Part shown: positions 48,501 through 59,576 of the stretch, piece by piece
How positions within the stretch are numbered: the stretch's first letter is position 1
Layout of the letters: each line of letters begins with the position of its first letter
Origin: Acanthococcus lagerstroemiae
Taxonomy: Eukaryota; Arthropoda; Insecta; Hemiptera; Eriococcidae
Direction: 5' to 3'
Assembly (NCBI GenBank): GCA_031841125.1
Contig: CM063109.1
Span: 69,446,914 to 69,510,913 of the forward strand
DNA: 64,000 nt
Position numbers and translations under genes: made by a program
Notes under the pieces: model-generated
What the model was told of the DNA's origin: nothing
What the model saw: only the letters and a program-made list of their open reading frames with translations
Database searches by the model: none

Positions 48501-48691
48501 GCGAGGATATGCCGCATACGTTCGAGATCCTGTTTATGACGCCGCTATTCTGGCTGTTCTTGGTGTTCAGCGTTGTGGTTGTCCTGGGTTTCGATTTGGT
48601 GGTGATCATTTTGTACAGGATGTTTAGAGAGCCAATGGTAAACAAGTTGAGGAACTTGTCGTTGCCGAGAATACGGTCGAGGGTCTCGTGA
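45551..48691 (+). CDS. P4-ATPase (phospholipid flippase, ATP8A-like) paralogue 2, intronless
   Basis: A single 1046-codon frame encodes a complete P4-ATPase. The first ATG after an in-frame stop (45503) is at 45551. Motifs in order: KFCSNSISTTKY and FLYEQF near the N terminus; DGEN (E169, N170) in place of DGET; PISLPVMQEL in TM4; ADKTGTLT with D385; SPDQKAL with Q458 for Glu; VIGADD with Ile522 in place of the KGA lysine; MLTGDKQETAINIGY; GDGANDVAMIQ with D753; then TM5-10. It ends within about 25 residues of TM10. The wording matches the neighbour at 36114-40162 throughout. Third codon positions are strongly GC-rich, unlike its neighbours and surroundings, and the site of the neighbour's intron is uninterrupted. 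Probable role: aminophospholipid translocation. Confidence 0.97.
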   Translation: MNHEPDHVVNAVGYRQIAVNDAQTTKFCSNSISTTKYSVLTFLPLFLYEQFHNYTNCFFLLVSIIQQFPEASSLGRFTTVIPLSVILTITAVKEILEDVRRHRADTKVNTQTVEVLRNLRWSAAEWRDIQVGDLVKVNNDEFFPADLLFLKGSSENGICYIETVNLDGENNLKIRNRVPGLNVDSLADLSATVECDSPNEQIYRFSGVVKTDKNVPVPVTASHLLLRGAILRNTSWIIGAVIYTGGDTKIMKNTSATRLKRSSVSVMVNSHIIVLFVLFLSYTFVHWLLFMDWNNDNYERFWYLALSRQEWTDGTTIVIGLVFGVIYSIVIPISLPVMQELSRFIQAVFISNDMDMYYEKMDVPALVKTSSLNEDLALVKYIFADKTGTLTKNVLEFKCCSIRGVVYSAERLRQLADAHSGDFDDTVRNFFIAVSVCPGVVPVRNGDQISYFGSSPDQKALILAARDFGVTLVHRTHNLAELNVHGVVQRYEVKCDFEFSSDRKRTSVVVKTPGNELILFVIGADDVVFSRCVKDPHIQKVTRQHIEQFSSQGLRSLCVAMARIEPADFEKWLPSFKRAHEALHSKEQLMDKAEAAMVGDLSLIGCTAIEDQLQDEVPETIEALLQAGINVWMLTGDKQETAINIGYACRLLSGETPLILLNSDSVEKLRHTVVYYTRVLGERFGKPGNNYGLVVVGDSLKMMFDSPEDIDGFVSLMLSCRSVICCRTTPKQKALVVKNVQKRTRFVTLAIGDGANDVAMIQTASIGVGISGMEGLQAANAADYSIGQFRYLKKLLLVHGTWCYHRICMMIYFMYYKNVAVTTIQFYYTGYNAWSGQLFFDRWAKMLYNVMLTSAPTLALGIFEQSLPAETLMNNPYVYVRNKWFDLPIFCCCLLNAFIHSILLSWLAVTVFNSTSYWSDGFSGNYMILGNVVYTCLITIVCLKSGLHTSHWTNVTFVFLIMSELAWLMVLLILSHTWPFLYIGEDMPHTFEILFMTPLFWLFLVFSVVVVLGFDLVVIILYRMFREPMVNKLRNLSLPRIRSRVS

Positions 48692-51600
48692 ATCGATCGA
48701 GTATGAGCGCTTTGTGCGGGCGGATAGAAGTTCACGAAGCCGGGATGGCGTTGACTGATATTCAGTTCTTCCGGTACCATTTGCATTTGATCGCTTCCTG
48801 AGAACTCGTGTTGAGAGGCTGTGCAAGGCATTACGTTTAAGTGAGCTCTACTTTTCTGGTGTTGAATGTATTCCAGTAACTTTCCAAGATCAACTTTTTC
48901 GCATTTCTTAGTATACGCCGTCTGATAAAAGTACCTCGTAATCCGTAGAGTATGGTCTCGTTCTTCGAAAATGTATTTTAAAATGCTAACGAAAGACTGC
49001 GTCGCGAGAATACCATTTGAATTCTCGTTATCCGAATGACTCGCAATTTTTTCAGACTGTTAATCTGTTCTCTTCCTTCGCTATTTTCGCTGTGTTCCTG
49101 TATTGGAATTTCCCGTTTAATATTCCATTTTATGGCGGAAATTTTATTTTGTTGGTTCTTTCGTATCGAAAGTCGATCGAATTCTGAATAACCGTTCAGA
49201 CGATACCCTTGTAATTATTCGGAATTAGGTGGCATTTGTTTTGAGAGAACCGGGAAATGTATATGTCACCTCAGATTAAAACGCCTCTTCCAATGAGACT
49301 AAGCATGACTGAAAGTTGGAACGATCGATCGAATGTCCGAATGAACGTTTTATTCGCTTTTCGAGTGGTTAGTAAACAATTGGTTTTTGGGTACAACGTA
49401 GTGTGTTCAATATTTGGAAGTAGCTTTTAGGTTAAATAATTGGTAGCTATCTATACTGGGTGGTGCTGTTGATTTTGCAACAATGTTGAATCCCAAGAGA
49501 AAGAAAGAACTCGAAAATTTTCGTATCTGCGAATCTGAGGTCGGGAATCGATAATGGGTTGTCTGGAATTGCCCCTGTCACACTGAAAAAAATGTTTGAT
49601 CTCCCTAGTCTCAGAGGAGGAGGTTCAAATGTAAGGCTGCAAAATTTTATTTCAAATTTCTTCGCCTCTTAAAAGAGCGAGAGAGAGCGGCAAACGAATT
49701 TGGAGTTGGTGTTGAAATTCCTGTAAGATAATGAAGGAAAGTCAATTTCAGTTTTACTGCAATTATTGGAATTTCAAACAGAACATCAGGTCGTGTAGTA
49801 CACTTCATTTAAAGCTGTTTCTTATGCCCTGTTTATTATGCTAGCTAACTTTCAAAATTTGAGGAACTCTTTTCTGTTTCCCCGTCCCAATTAATTCCCC
49901 TAAAAATGTGTTTAAATACTCTTTACCTCCTCTGACATAAGAGGCTGATTACAGACTTCGACAGTTAACGGTTCTTTTTCTAGTTACGTTATTTGATTCA
50001 TATGGTGTTAACAGTTAGAACCATAAAAATAGGTTATCGCGTCACATTTGTTTGAAGACATCATTTTATCAACAGACCCCAACAACTTTTATTTTGGAGC
50101 CCCTGTGCATCCCTAGACAAATTTTTTTTTTTGTAAAATTTTCTTGTCGAGTCTTCTTGATGTTAAGAACACTTTTTATGGGTGTGATCTCTTAGAAGTC
50201 TCTGCTCGTATGTTTTAAAGGATAATTGCCACTTTCTCAGTTTTTCTTGTAGAGAATCTTATTGTTAAACTACAGCCCCCTTGAATACCGGGTTAAAATA
50301 ATTATTTTTCAATAAAAAATGCGCCACGTTTCCTTGAGGGAGTGGAAATTATAGGGGAACAAAAAATTTGAAATTTGAGTCGAGTATTGAAGAGAAAAGA
50401 AAAAAAATAAATAAAAGTGTGTTCGTCTTTTATTACCAAAAAAAACGAAGTTAACAAGCTAAAAGTCTTGGGAATTTCTAAATAACGTGTAAATCTTGTT
50501 TTTGAAATCTGAAAAGTCTCTCAAAGCACCTTTTCATTAGCTTGCTGAATAGTTTTTCCAAAAATCGCGTAAATCTCGTCTCCGAAATCTGCACGATGCC
50601 CTCTTATCATCTTCTTGCGTAGTTGTTTTAATACTCTTCAGTTTTCTGTGTGTGGTAGGGGATGCGGGGGAGAATACAGTGTACCCCTGTACAGTAGCGT
50701 AGCTAGGGAGGGGAGGGGGGGCGAAGGAGACGAATGCCCTCCAAGGCACCTGAAATTAAGTGTAAAATATGCAAAAATGAGCAATTTATTGCTTTTAAAA
50801 CACGTTTTTTCGAAAAAAATTTTGCTCGAGCAGTAATTTTACCTTCATTTTTATAAAATAGTCCTCTAATATCGGCGATTTCTGAAAAATACCTCAATTT
50901 TCAACTTTTTCTCCCTTTGAAGTCTTACTTTGCCCCCTCCCCCCTTGGGAAAATCCTGATTGCTTCTGTATCCCACCGTTCCAACGTGCTTCTGTTACTA
51001 CTTTCGCCTTTCAGTATTTCCAAGATTAGTTCGCGACTGAACCTAACTTGGACTTGTGAACCGTTATTGGATCGTTTTGAAAATTTGATCGACTGCTGCT
51101 ATTCATCGCCGTGAATTCAAGAAAAGGCATTCGTAATTGCTGTGAGTGGATGTTCATTCTGGGAACTGATTCCCATACTCTCGAACTAATCTTTTCAATT
51201 GTTCACATTCGTGAGTGATAGTCACACCTTATGTACATTATTGTATTCTCATGGTCCATTTCATCCTCTAACATGTAGAATATGTTCGGTCTTCCATCGA
51301 AATTAAATTTCTTTTTCCTGTCCAGGTATTTTGTGTGATTTTTGTCTCTCCATTTTTACAGTATTTTTATCGTGTTTTTTTTTTCTCTCTTTTTCTCTTC
51401 ATTTGTATCTACTTGTTATACTACCTAAATTACAATTTCCTAATGGCACAACATTCCTTTACTTTGCTCAACTAATTCTCAGCTGGAGTTGATCGTTGGG
51501 CCCTGTTTCAGAGTAAGCATGGGCATGGGTGAATATGTACCTACTCGGATTTGAATGTCCCACAGCTTTCGTTAAATACGTGTGTACGCATTCTTGATGG

Positions 51601-54600
51601 CAAGATGGTACGGCCGCGAATGAACAATAATTAAAATACATGTTGGGACTAATTAAATTTTCAGATCTCGCCCGTAGTATCAGTTCAAGGTGGATGAGTT
51701 CCTGACACCAATTTAACGTATGCGCCTCATTTGAAGTTCCATGCCTTCCTACCTACTCTTCTGAAAACGTACTCAACTACGTAATCAGCAATGCGTAAAG
51801 TAATTACGAGCGTATTGTTTCGAAAAATCTGCTTGATAATATGCATTTGGTCGTCTGATCTGCTTTCTTGGTCAACGGCGGACGAGGCCGAGCTATAGCC
51901 GAACTCGGTGTCACTCGATAGGGTTCGAATTTTTCAAAACTTTCTGCAAACTCGTTTTTTAAGCGATGTTGATTTTGTGACACAGAGAAGGTCTTGGTAG
52001 AAATACTCGTGCAAAATAGGCTGCCATGGAAGTATGTAGATCATAGCGTCTCGCTGTACCGATGGCTTTTACACCCGCCCTAGGGAGAGTTTTTCAAATG
52101 TGGCCACATGCTTGAAAACTATTTCGCCGTAAAAACTGTAAAACAGGAGGGAATAAACGACGAAAAATGGCGTACATGATTGGACTATTCGTGGTTTAAT
52201 ACTTCTAACGGAAAAATATTCTCAGCAGGTCTGAAGATTTCGGGGGAACAGAAAGTCAAGAGCTATAGTAAGGACCCTACTTTAAGCAAGATTAGAAATA
52301 TTGTTTGGCTAGCAACAGTCTGAACTTTTATACGGGAACTGTGGAGGGATACTTGTTGTACATAATGCACGTGTTGAACTGTGGTTGAACACATGCTACA
52401 AGAACGTACATTCGAGACATGAAAATCTCTTTATGTATTTCAATGTTGAATTGGAAGTTTGGAAACCCGGGTCTTCAATAACAACAGTAATATTTAAAAA
52501 CAGAAATTATAATTCCTAGTCACTTTTCTAGCAGACAGATGCGGTCAAGGGTCTTTTGTTTCTCTATTAACAATTTCCTGTCTAAGAAGGCGCGTTTGTA
52601 CGAGGGCGTGTCCGTTCAAAATGAGCTTTCTGAAGAGAATTGAAATGCTGAACTGAAATTCTCATAGCTAAAAATGGAAAATTCTGCTAAATCTAGCTGC
52701 GAAAATTCCGTTCTGGCAATTCTGCGCGATAGAACATCTGACTGAGGACTGACCTTAACGGCGAGAGAAAATACAGCAATTCGCTTTCAGTTGAACACGC
52801 TGGAATTCAGCGGACACTATACCCCCCCCCCCATTTTAATCTTTTCGAGCTAAGTACTCCCGTAACGTCCTTCTTGATATCCTGTAGCACGTCAGACTCG
52901 CAGCCAGGACTGATAATTTTTTCCACGAACAGCATTTCCCAAAATTTTCAACGCTTCCTTTGTCGACAATCTTCTCTTATACTCACTCGCTCATCGAACA
53001 AATATAAAACCTCATTTCATTTTCAACCCCATATTCGGAGCCCTTCGAAGGCATTTATGAAACAACTTCATCTTACATTCAATAAATTTCGATATTTTTA
53101 CGGAAAACCATTTTGGAGGGGGACTTCAAGTGAAAATTGGTTGATAAATGTGTAATGAAAACTAGGGTGGCCATATTAAGATCTTAAGTGGCTTCATTGG
53201 GATTGAACTTGGCCACATTATACCTACCTGCCGTAATTGATAGTTCCAGAGTATAGGCCCAAAAACTTTCCCCTAGCTCGGAAAATAAACAGTCCTCTCT
53301 TGGCCTGGAGGTTGATTAGGCCTCTCCTAGCTTGGCTGAGTGAGTTCCCCTTGGCCTCTCCGAAATAACAGCCTTGTATCTCTCGGGGCTGCCCGCTGTA
53401 ATTCATTTTTATACTTATCCATTTCTTTGCGACTGACTCGACTTCTCTCTTAAGAAATGTATCCCTCGATTGGTTATTTTTGCGTCGTCCATGTGTACTT
53501 TGTATTCGGTAAATTTCATTCTTCTTTAGACTTTTGAGTTACTGTTACTCTAATAGTGTAGAAAAATCGTGTGTAATATATGCCGGTAACGCGAGTAGGA
53601 TTTTTCAAAATTAATTGCTGGGTCACTGATACTGCCTCGATGGTAACAGTGCATATGGCTCGAATTTCAGTAAATTGGTAGGGTTGGACATGCGGATGCT
53701 GAACCAACCAACAAAGCTTCGGTTGGGGTCATAACCTGGAAAGGCATTACTCTTCTGGCCCCTTGGTTTGCCCCGCCTTGCAAAAAATCCATTTTTACTC
53801 TCTCATCTTGCTTGAATCTGTCTCTTCGAAAATTTGATTTTCCTTTCGTGATACAAGAGGCCGGTTTTGGTATCTACATAGCGTTGATAATTCATAATCG
53901 AAATTCGTTACGGGCTTGTAAATGATGGTAATTATCTTTACGTCCTTGTTTGGTGTTCTGTATCGGTTACATAATTTCAGAGTCATGAATATGACTCAAT
54001 AACGAAATATTGGTAATGTGTACGCAGTTTTCATAAATTGCGTTAAATGTTTCCGCTTTTTCGACGTTTCGTCCTAAATCAACACGACGTCGGATTTCTG
54101 CGTTCGACGCAAGATGCCTCAGAATCGTCCGAACCTAAAACGTTGAATTTTCCCATCTAAAATTGATGAAAATTGAGTCATTCCTGTAGATTTTATAGAA
54201 ATAAAACAATCTGGCCGACTCCTGGCGATTTTCAGGATCGTTGAGAGAAAATCCGAGCCCTGATGGCCGAAAGAAAAAAACATATGCGGTAGGTAAATCA
54301 TGATTTTGCGTTCTTCTAAAAAAAAAAAAAAAAAAACCGACCCCCTCCTAAAAATAAATAAATAAAATAAGATTAGACAATGTAGAAAAAGATCGGACAA
54401 TCGGACAATGGAAAATTAGAGCCCCCAAAAAGTTTGGGCCGAGGGAATTTTTCCTCTCCCCTCTCGTTAGGTTGGACGATTTTCGATGAAACGGATAGTT
54501 GTAGTCTGTGCCTATTATCGTAATCTATTCATTTAACAAACTCCGTAAATAGAGCCAAAGCCGTATCTTAGAAGAAAGCCCCCCTTCCCCCAGAAAATTG

Positions 54601-55133
54601 TTATTTTTGTAGATGGAAAAATTGAGATTTGTGGTTGAAACAAAAACAAAATATTCAACTGCCTTCTCCCCGTAAAAAAATGGCCTCTGAAAACTTCCGT
54701 CCGATTCCAGCTATTCAACTAATTTTGAATCATGTTAGAAGTATCCTGTAAGAGAGTTCATAACATGATACCAAAGTATAAGACAGAATGACGAATCAGT
54801 ATCTCAGAAAATGAATGAAACTTTTTGAAGTTTTTCCTTGCGGTTCCTACTTCATCATACATGCGCAGGCAGTTATGTAAATAGGGAGTCCTCTTGGGGA
54901 TAGGAAAAAATTTTCTAGCGGAACGATAAAATACCGTCTAAATTGAGTACTTATTTGAGAGCAAGAGGGACATATCAGCGAATACGCCATTTTTAATCAT
55001 GTCGATAGGAAGAAATCTGGAAAACTTCCTCTATCCTCTATCCCTCCGTGCAAGTCGCATGTATCTGCGCTCGGATTTCCTTCAATATCCGCGTGTTTAT
55101 GTGTACGTCGTAGTGATAACTAGTGATTCCCAC
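48692..55133. other. Downstream non-coding region
   Basis: Only short frames. Contains the 3' UTR of P4-ATPase 2 (end not defined; no close AATAAA), a local duplication near 50483-50618 and G-run elements. No gene seen on either strand. Confidence 0.6.
50692..50958. mobile_element. Possible hAT-like MITE (G-rich ends)
   Basis: Left end cagtagcgtagctaggga followed by G runs; right end (minus strand) caggattttcccaagggggg followed by a similar G-rich stretch. No matching target duplication, so the boundaries are uncertain. Confidence 0.45.
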
Positions 55134-55510
55134 CAGGGACGTACCAAAAAGTTTTGCCGGGGGGGGAAATTGTGAAATTCCCTACTGACTCAACTCAGAA
55201 TTCTCAAGTATCATCAGAATTCTCAAGTATCAAAGCAAAAAAAAAAACCTTTTGACCTGTTGGATTTTTCCAATTATTGACTCAACTCAAAATTCCCAAG
55301 TATCAATGCAAAAGAAGAAAAACCTTTTTGACTTCTTGGGTCTTCCTAACTTCTCAACTCAATTCCCAAGTATCAAAGCAAAAAAATATAATTTAACTTG
55401 TTGGGTTTTTCCAATTCGTCTGATTAAAATGGTAAATCTTCCTGGCTGCTGAGTGAAAAATTCCCACTGGGGGTAAGTTGCCCCCTGCTACCCCTATCGG
55501 TACGCCCCTG
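55134..55510 (+). mobile_element. hAT-like non-autonomous element (MITE), family A
   Basis: Ends are inverted repeats: cagggacgtacc on the left and caggggcgtacc on the right (minus strand), with G runs just inside. An 8-bp flanking duplication is seen as attcccac (55126-55133) and attcccgc (55511-55518). The inside holds three tandem copies of a 70-90 bp unit (caactcaaaattcccaagta ... cttgttgggtttttccaatt). No transposase is present, so it must have been moved by an enzyme encoded elsewhere. Confidence 0.85.
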
Positions 55511-55689
55511 ATTCCCGCCGATTATGATATTCTGAAAACAAGTATTCTGATTTTTCATCTTGAAGCCGGTCGATCGGTAAAAGTTTGAATGATACAGGGT
55601 TTTACAGCTAAGGATGCCAAATTGGTAGGAGGTGATCGTATTCGGTGAGAGAAACATAAAAATGCATTATGCACGCCCTATACCCAGCA

Positions 55690-56415
55690 TTGGAGGTGCT
55701 ATAAGTCTTCAAAGTTTGAATAATAGCGAACATTCATTGAGTCTAATTACTAATGTTAATTCAGAATTATTATTTTCGAAGGTGATCAATGGGTAGAACA
55801 TTGACCTATAATTTTTAAGTGCAATTTTCATAGCTCCTTAAATCTTCGAGATAGGCTACAGATGGTGATAATCATTTTTCTGCCATTTTCAGTGCACTAT
55901 CTTCTGCTATTGTTCATAACAGGTTGCAAAGAAGTTACGGACAGAATTCAATTCTAAAATTTGGAAAATTTCATTCAAATTTACTAAATTAAAACATTTT
56001 TAACTGAAACTTCACCGAGCAAAATGTTATTCTTTATCATAGTTTACTTTGAAAGAGAAACGAAAAATACTAGCGCTACATACTGCCTATCTTGAAAATT
56101 GAAGTAGTAACAAAAACAGATAGTTATGCACCTCAAAAATTATACTCAAAATGTATAATTACAATTATTCCAAAACCAGTGTAGCTCCTTTAATATCACA
56201 TGTAGGCAATTCAGTTCGATAGGTCTTTTTTACCCTTTCAATGTTCTAAACCCATTATCTTCGGCGGAAAAAAATCTGAAATAAAATTAGTAGTCGAACT
56301 CTCAATGAATGTTCGCTATTTTTCGAACTTCGTTGACTTGTAATTCCTTCAAATAGGCCATTTATGTACGTAACGTTTCTTGCCTCTCTCGTCGAGTACT
56401 ATCACCTTCTACCAG
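55690..56415. repeat. Foldback-like repeat family B, copy 2
   Basis: Direct counterpart of 16700-17385. Near its ends aatagcgaacattcattgag (about 55720) recurs inverted at about 56304-56323, so the element has long inverted termini. Confidence 0.8.
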
Positions 56416-56650
56416 TGTATCACCCTCAGCTGGAACTACCTGTAGTTTGAATTAGTCCGTGACTTTTCGTTAGCCTGATGTCTTCAGATCTGTAAAAATG
56501 TTTTTGAAATAACTAACTTGGATGCTGAAATTTGAAATTTTCAAATAAGGCGGTATGTGGTTTTTTTTCTCTTTTTTAAATTTATTTCTGTCTTTCTTAT
56601 CTACTATTCATCTCCCACGAAAGTGAAGCAGGTATTGATGACTCATTCTA

Positions 56651-56855
56651 GGGCCGTAGCTATGAAAGCCGGGGGAAAGGGGGCTCGCGCCTTTAGTCGT
56701 CTTTCAGAGGTGGCAAATTAGCAATTTCCGATGCTCAGTTGGCACATTCACGCATGTTAATCTTAAAAGTTTTTGTTTGTTTGTTTCTTTTTTAACAGTT
56801 GAAAAATTTCTGATTCTGGTCCCCTCAATAGATCTTCTTTGCTTCATCCCTCCTA
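56651..56855. repeat. Interspersed repeat family 3, copy 1
   Basis: Shares gctcagttggcacattcacgcatgttaa-type text (compare 59298-59318) and ttgcttcatccct with 59240-59400. Starts agggccgtagct, like hAT-type ends here, but no target duplication was found. Confidence 0.6.
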
Positions 56856-59239
56856 ATTGTGTTCATGAAAGTTGAAATTATAATATCCAACTGCTGCGGC
56901 AAGTGATATGATATGTCATATTTCGCAGAACATTCAAAGAAAAACTTGAAACCCATTTTCGACAAAACATATTTTCTGCTTGTACGCCCTTTTTATATTT
57001 TAGCGCTCAATTTCGACTTGAGCTAGAGTAAAAAATGATCTGGGGTCAAAGTTCTACCAAAATTTTTACCTCCAGTTCTATAATTTATTTGTTTTCTGAC
57101 TCTAAGGAGATATACCTCAACATGCTCCTTTATTTACGTCGTCAGTATGCAGGGTCATGAAAAGGAAAACTGGGGTGAAAAGAAGTTTTCTATATATTTG
57201 AAACTGGGCAAGAAAATGTTTGGTACGCTGATTATGATTTGAACCTTTCAGCTCTAGGAAACTGATCAGATCCCTGCCCCCTGAATAAAACAAAAGGAAG
57301 TATTTATGGCTTAGAAGAAACCTGCACGTATAGATTCGATGAGAATTATATCGTATTTTGAGCTGAGATGTGTGAAGACCCACGTTTGACTAAAATTTTA
57401 CTTCATAAGCAAAAGAAGAAACAATGAAATTTTCATTTTCAATCATTTGTTACTGCACAACGTAACGGTAACATATCGACTATGTAACGCATGTTGCGTA
57501 ACGTATTTTTAGCACGATGAAAATAATCTTGCTTCCATGTGATATTTACTGTCAAACTTGTGATTGTGATTTTATAAGGGGAGGGGGAGGGACTGAATTT
57601 AGATTAACTAGTGAAAGTACCGTTCCTGGTTTAAGAAAACTGTGAATGTATGTCAAGCCGTAGTAAATACTCAGTATGAATTCTTTTGTGACAAAATTTT
57701 GTGATTTAGTGACTTATTAGGTATTATCAGTTTTGTAACAATGATTTTTAGAAAACTGTGAGACCTGAGTTAGCATTTTCTGTATTGGTAAACTAAGTAT
57801 TGTAAGTGTGATGTTACAATGTTGTTATTATGTTTACTTTAAATTAAGCATTTTTACCATGTTTTGTCGAGATTATAAGTTAATACTCGTATATTGATCC
57901 GGTTATGTTTTTCTGCGCTGCACAGTAGTGCTATCGAGTTGTAAATTTGAAGTTGTGCATTCTTGCTCTTTCTATAATTACCGTTACCATTTATTATTTA
58001 GTTACGTAGTTTTTATTGTACCTAATAAAGTTTTTCTGAAGTTTGATGCAATTGATTTTCTCATGTGTATTGGCGAAATGTTTGATTCCTCGTTTTTTTA
58101 GTGCTCAACTTGTGCCAACTATTTTTCACCGACGCGAGCTCGAAAGTTCGTCTCCAATCCATATTCACCATCTGCAAGGAAAAAGATGGACCAAGACGCA
58201 CTGTAGGTACCTACTTCATGTACAGTGTGTTACGTCACTTCGCATGTTATATTTATCGAGCATGTCTTATAATAGACGAGAGAAAAATTAGTTTTTTCTG
58301 ACCCGAATTATTCGCATTTTTGAACGTAGTTTTAACGTTCGTAATGGGAGGCGTACTCGGGAAGTGCCTTTTTAATCGTTGAAGCTAATTTGTGTCATTA
58401 GCTATTTTTCAGTCATTGAAAATAAATCGGTATATATGTTCTCAATTTTCATCGTTTGGCATTATCGGTAAATGAGTTTCTGGCTTGCTGCGGCACACCT
58501 ATACAGTAAATTGTGTCTTATTCACGATTGTCGGAACTTTGCACTAGACTACTAATTATGATACTGAATAAACATTAAGAGACTTCACTTTGTTGACGTT
58601 GACTGATAACACTGCACATGGAGCTTATCATTAGAAAAAGATAGGTTTACCTGTTCGTTGAAAACGACAGTTCGATTTTTTCTATTCTTTATTCTAATTA
58701 AAGACATTTTATTATGGACTAGAAGAGAAGAGACTCCTCCACAAAAGTCTTCTGCTACTAGCTGGATTAATTTGATTGAGGTTTTTACCGTTATGCGTGT
58801 AGTTCAGTGTTGGGCTTCCTATTGGGCAAACTGGGCACTAGCCCTTGGAGCCAGCCTCCGATTAGTGTGTCTTGAAATGGAGAGCCTCCCAAAGGGTCGA
58901 GTTTGGCTCGTCAAGCGGCAAAATAAAGGCGCCATTTCCCCTTTCGTACATTATAGGACAAGGTCTAAATCCGACACCGGTGTATTTGTGTATTTTCCCG
59001 TTATCTTATCTCACTGATGGTGAATTTATGTTATTAGTGAAATTTTAATTGCGAGTTTCATTCGTATTTTTAAATTTGCGGCGAAGGAGATACATGAAAA
59101 ACTGTTAGTATATATGACGTATTCAAAATTATCAGTAAAATAAGATTTCAAGCAAAAACTAGTTTAAAATGTAGACTACACGCCCAATGCCAAAAGCATT
59201 ACACTGTGACAGTAAGATTAATAAAAAGCATCACCGTAT

Positions 59240-59400
59240 AGGCATGGGACAACCCGCCCCAATCATTTTTCAGAGTTGGCAAGTTCACGTGCTCAATTGG
59301 CGATTCCACGCATGTTAAAGAGGTTTTTTTTTCGCGTCAACAGTCGGACAATTTTTGATTGTTGGCCCTTCAATAAATTCGCTTTGCTACAGCCATGAAT
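59240..59400. repeat. Interspersed repeat family 3, copy 2
   Basis: Counterpart of 56651-56855: gctcaattggcgattccacg, catgttaa, then a T run and cccttcaataaattcgcttt. Confidence 0.6.
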
Positions 59401-59576
59401 AAAAGAACAGCTGCTCACTGAAAAATCATGCACTTATTTATGGAAATATTAAATTCGGTATGCGAGCTCTAAATAGCGCAAACGCCAATTTTGATGTTTG
59501 TTATCTCCCCTTTTGACCTGTGCAGGTCCACTACTGGAGGAAAATTAAGTTAAAATAGGATTTCGAGCTGCTTAAT

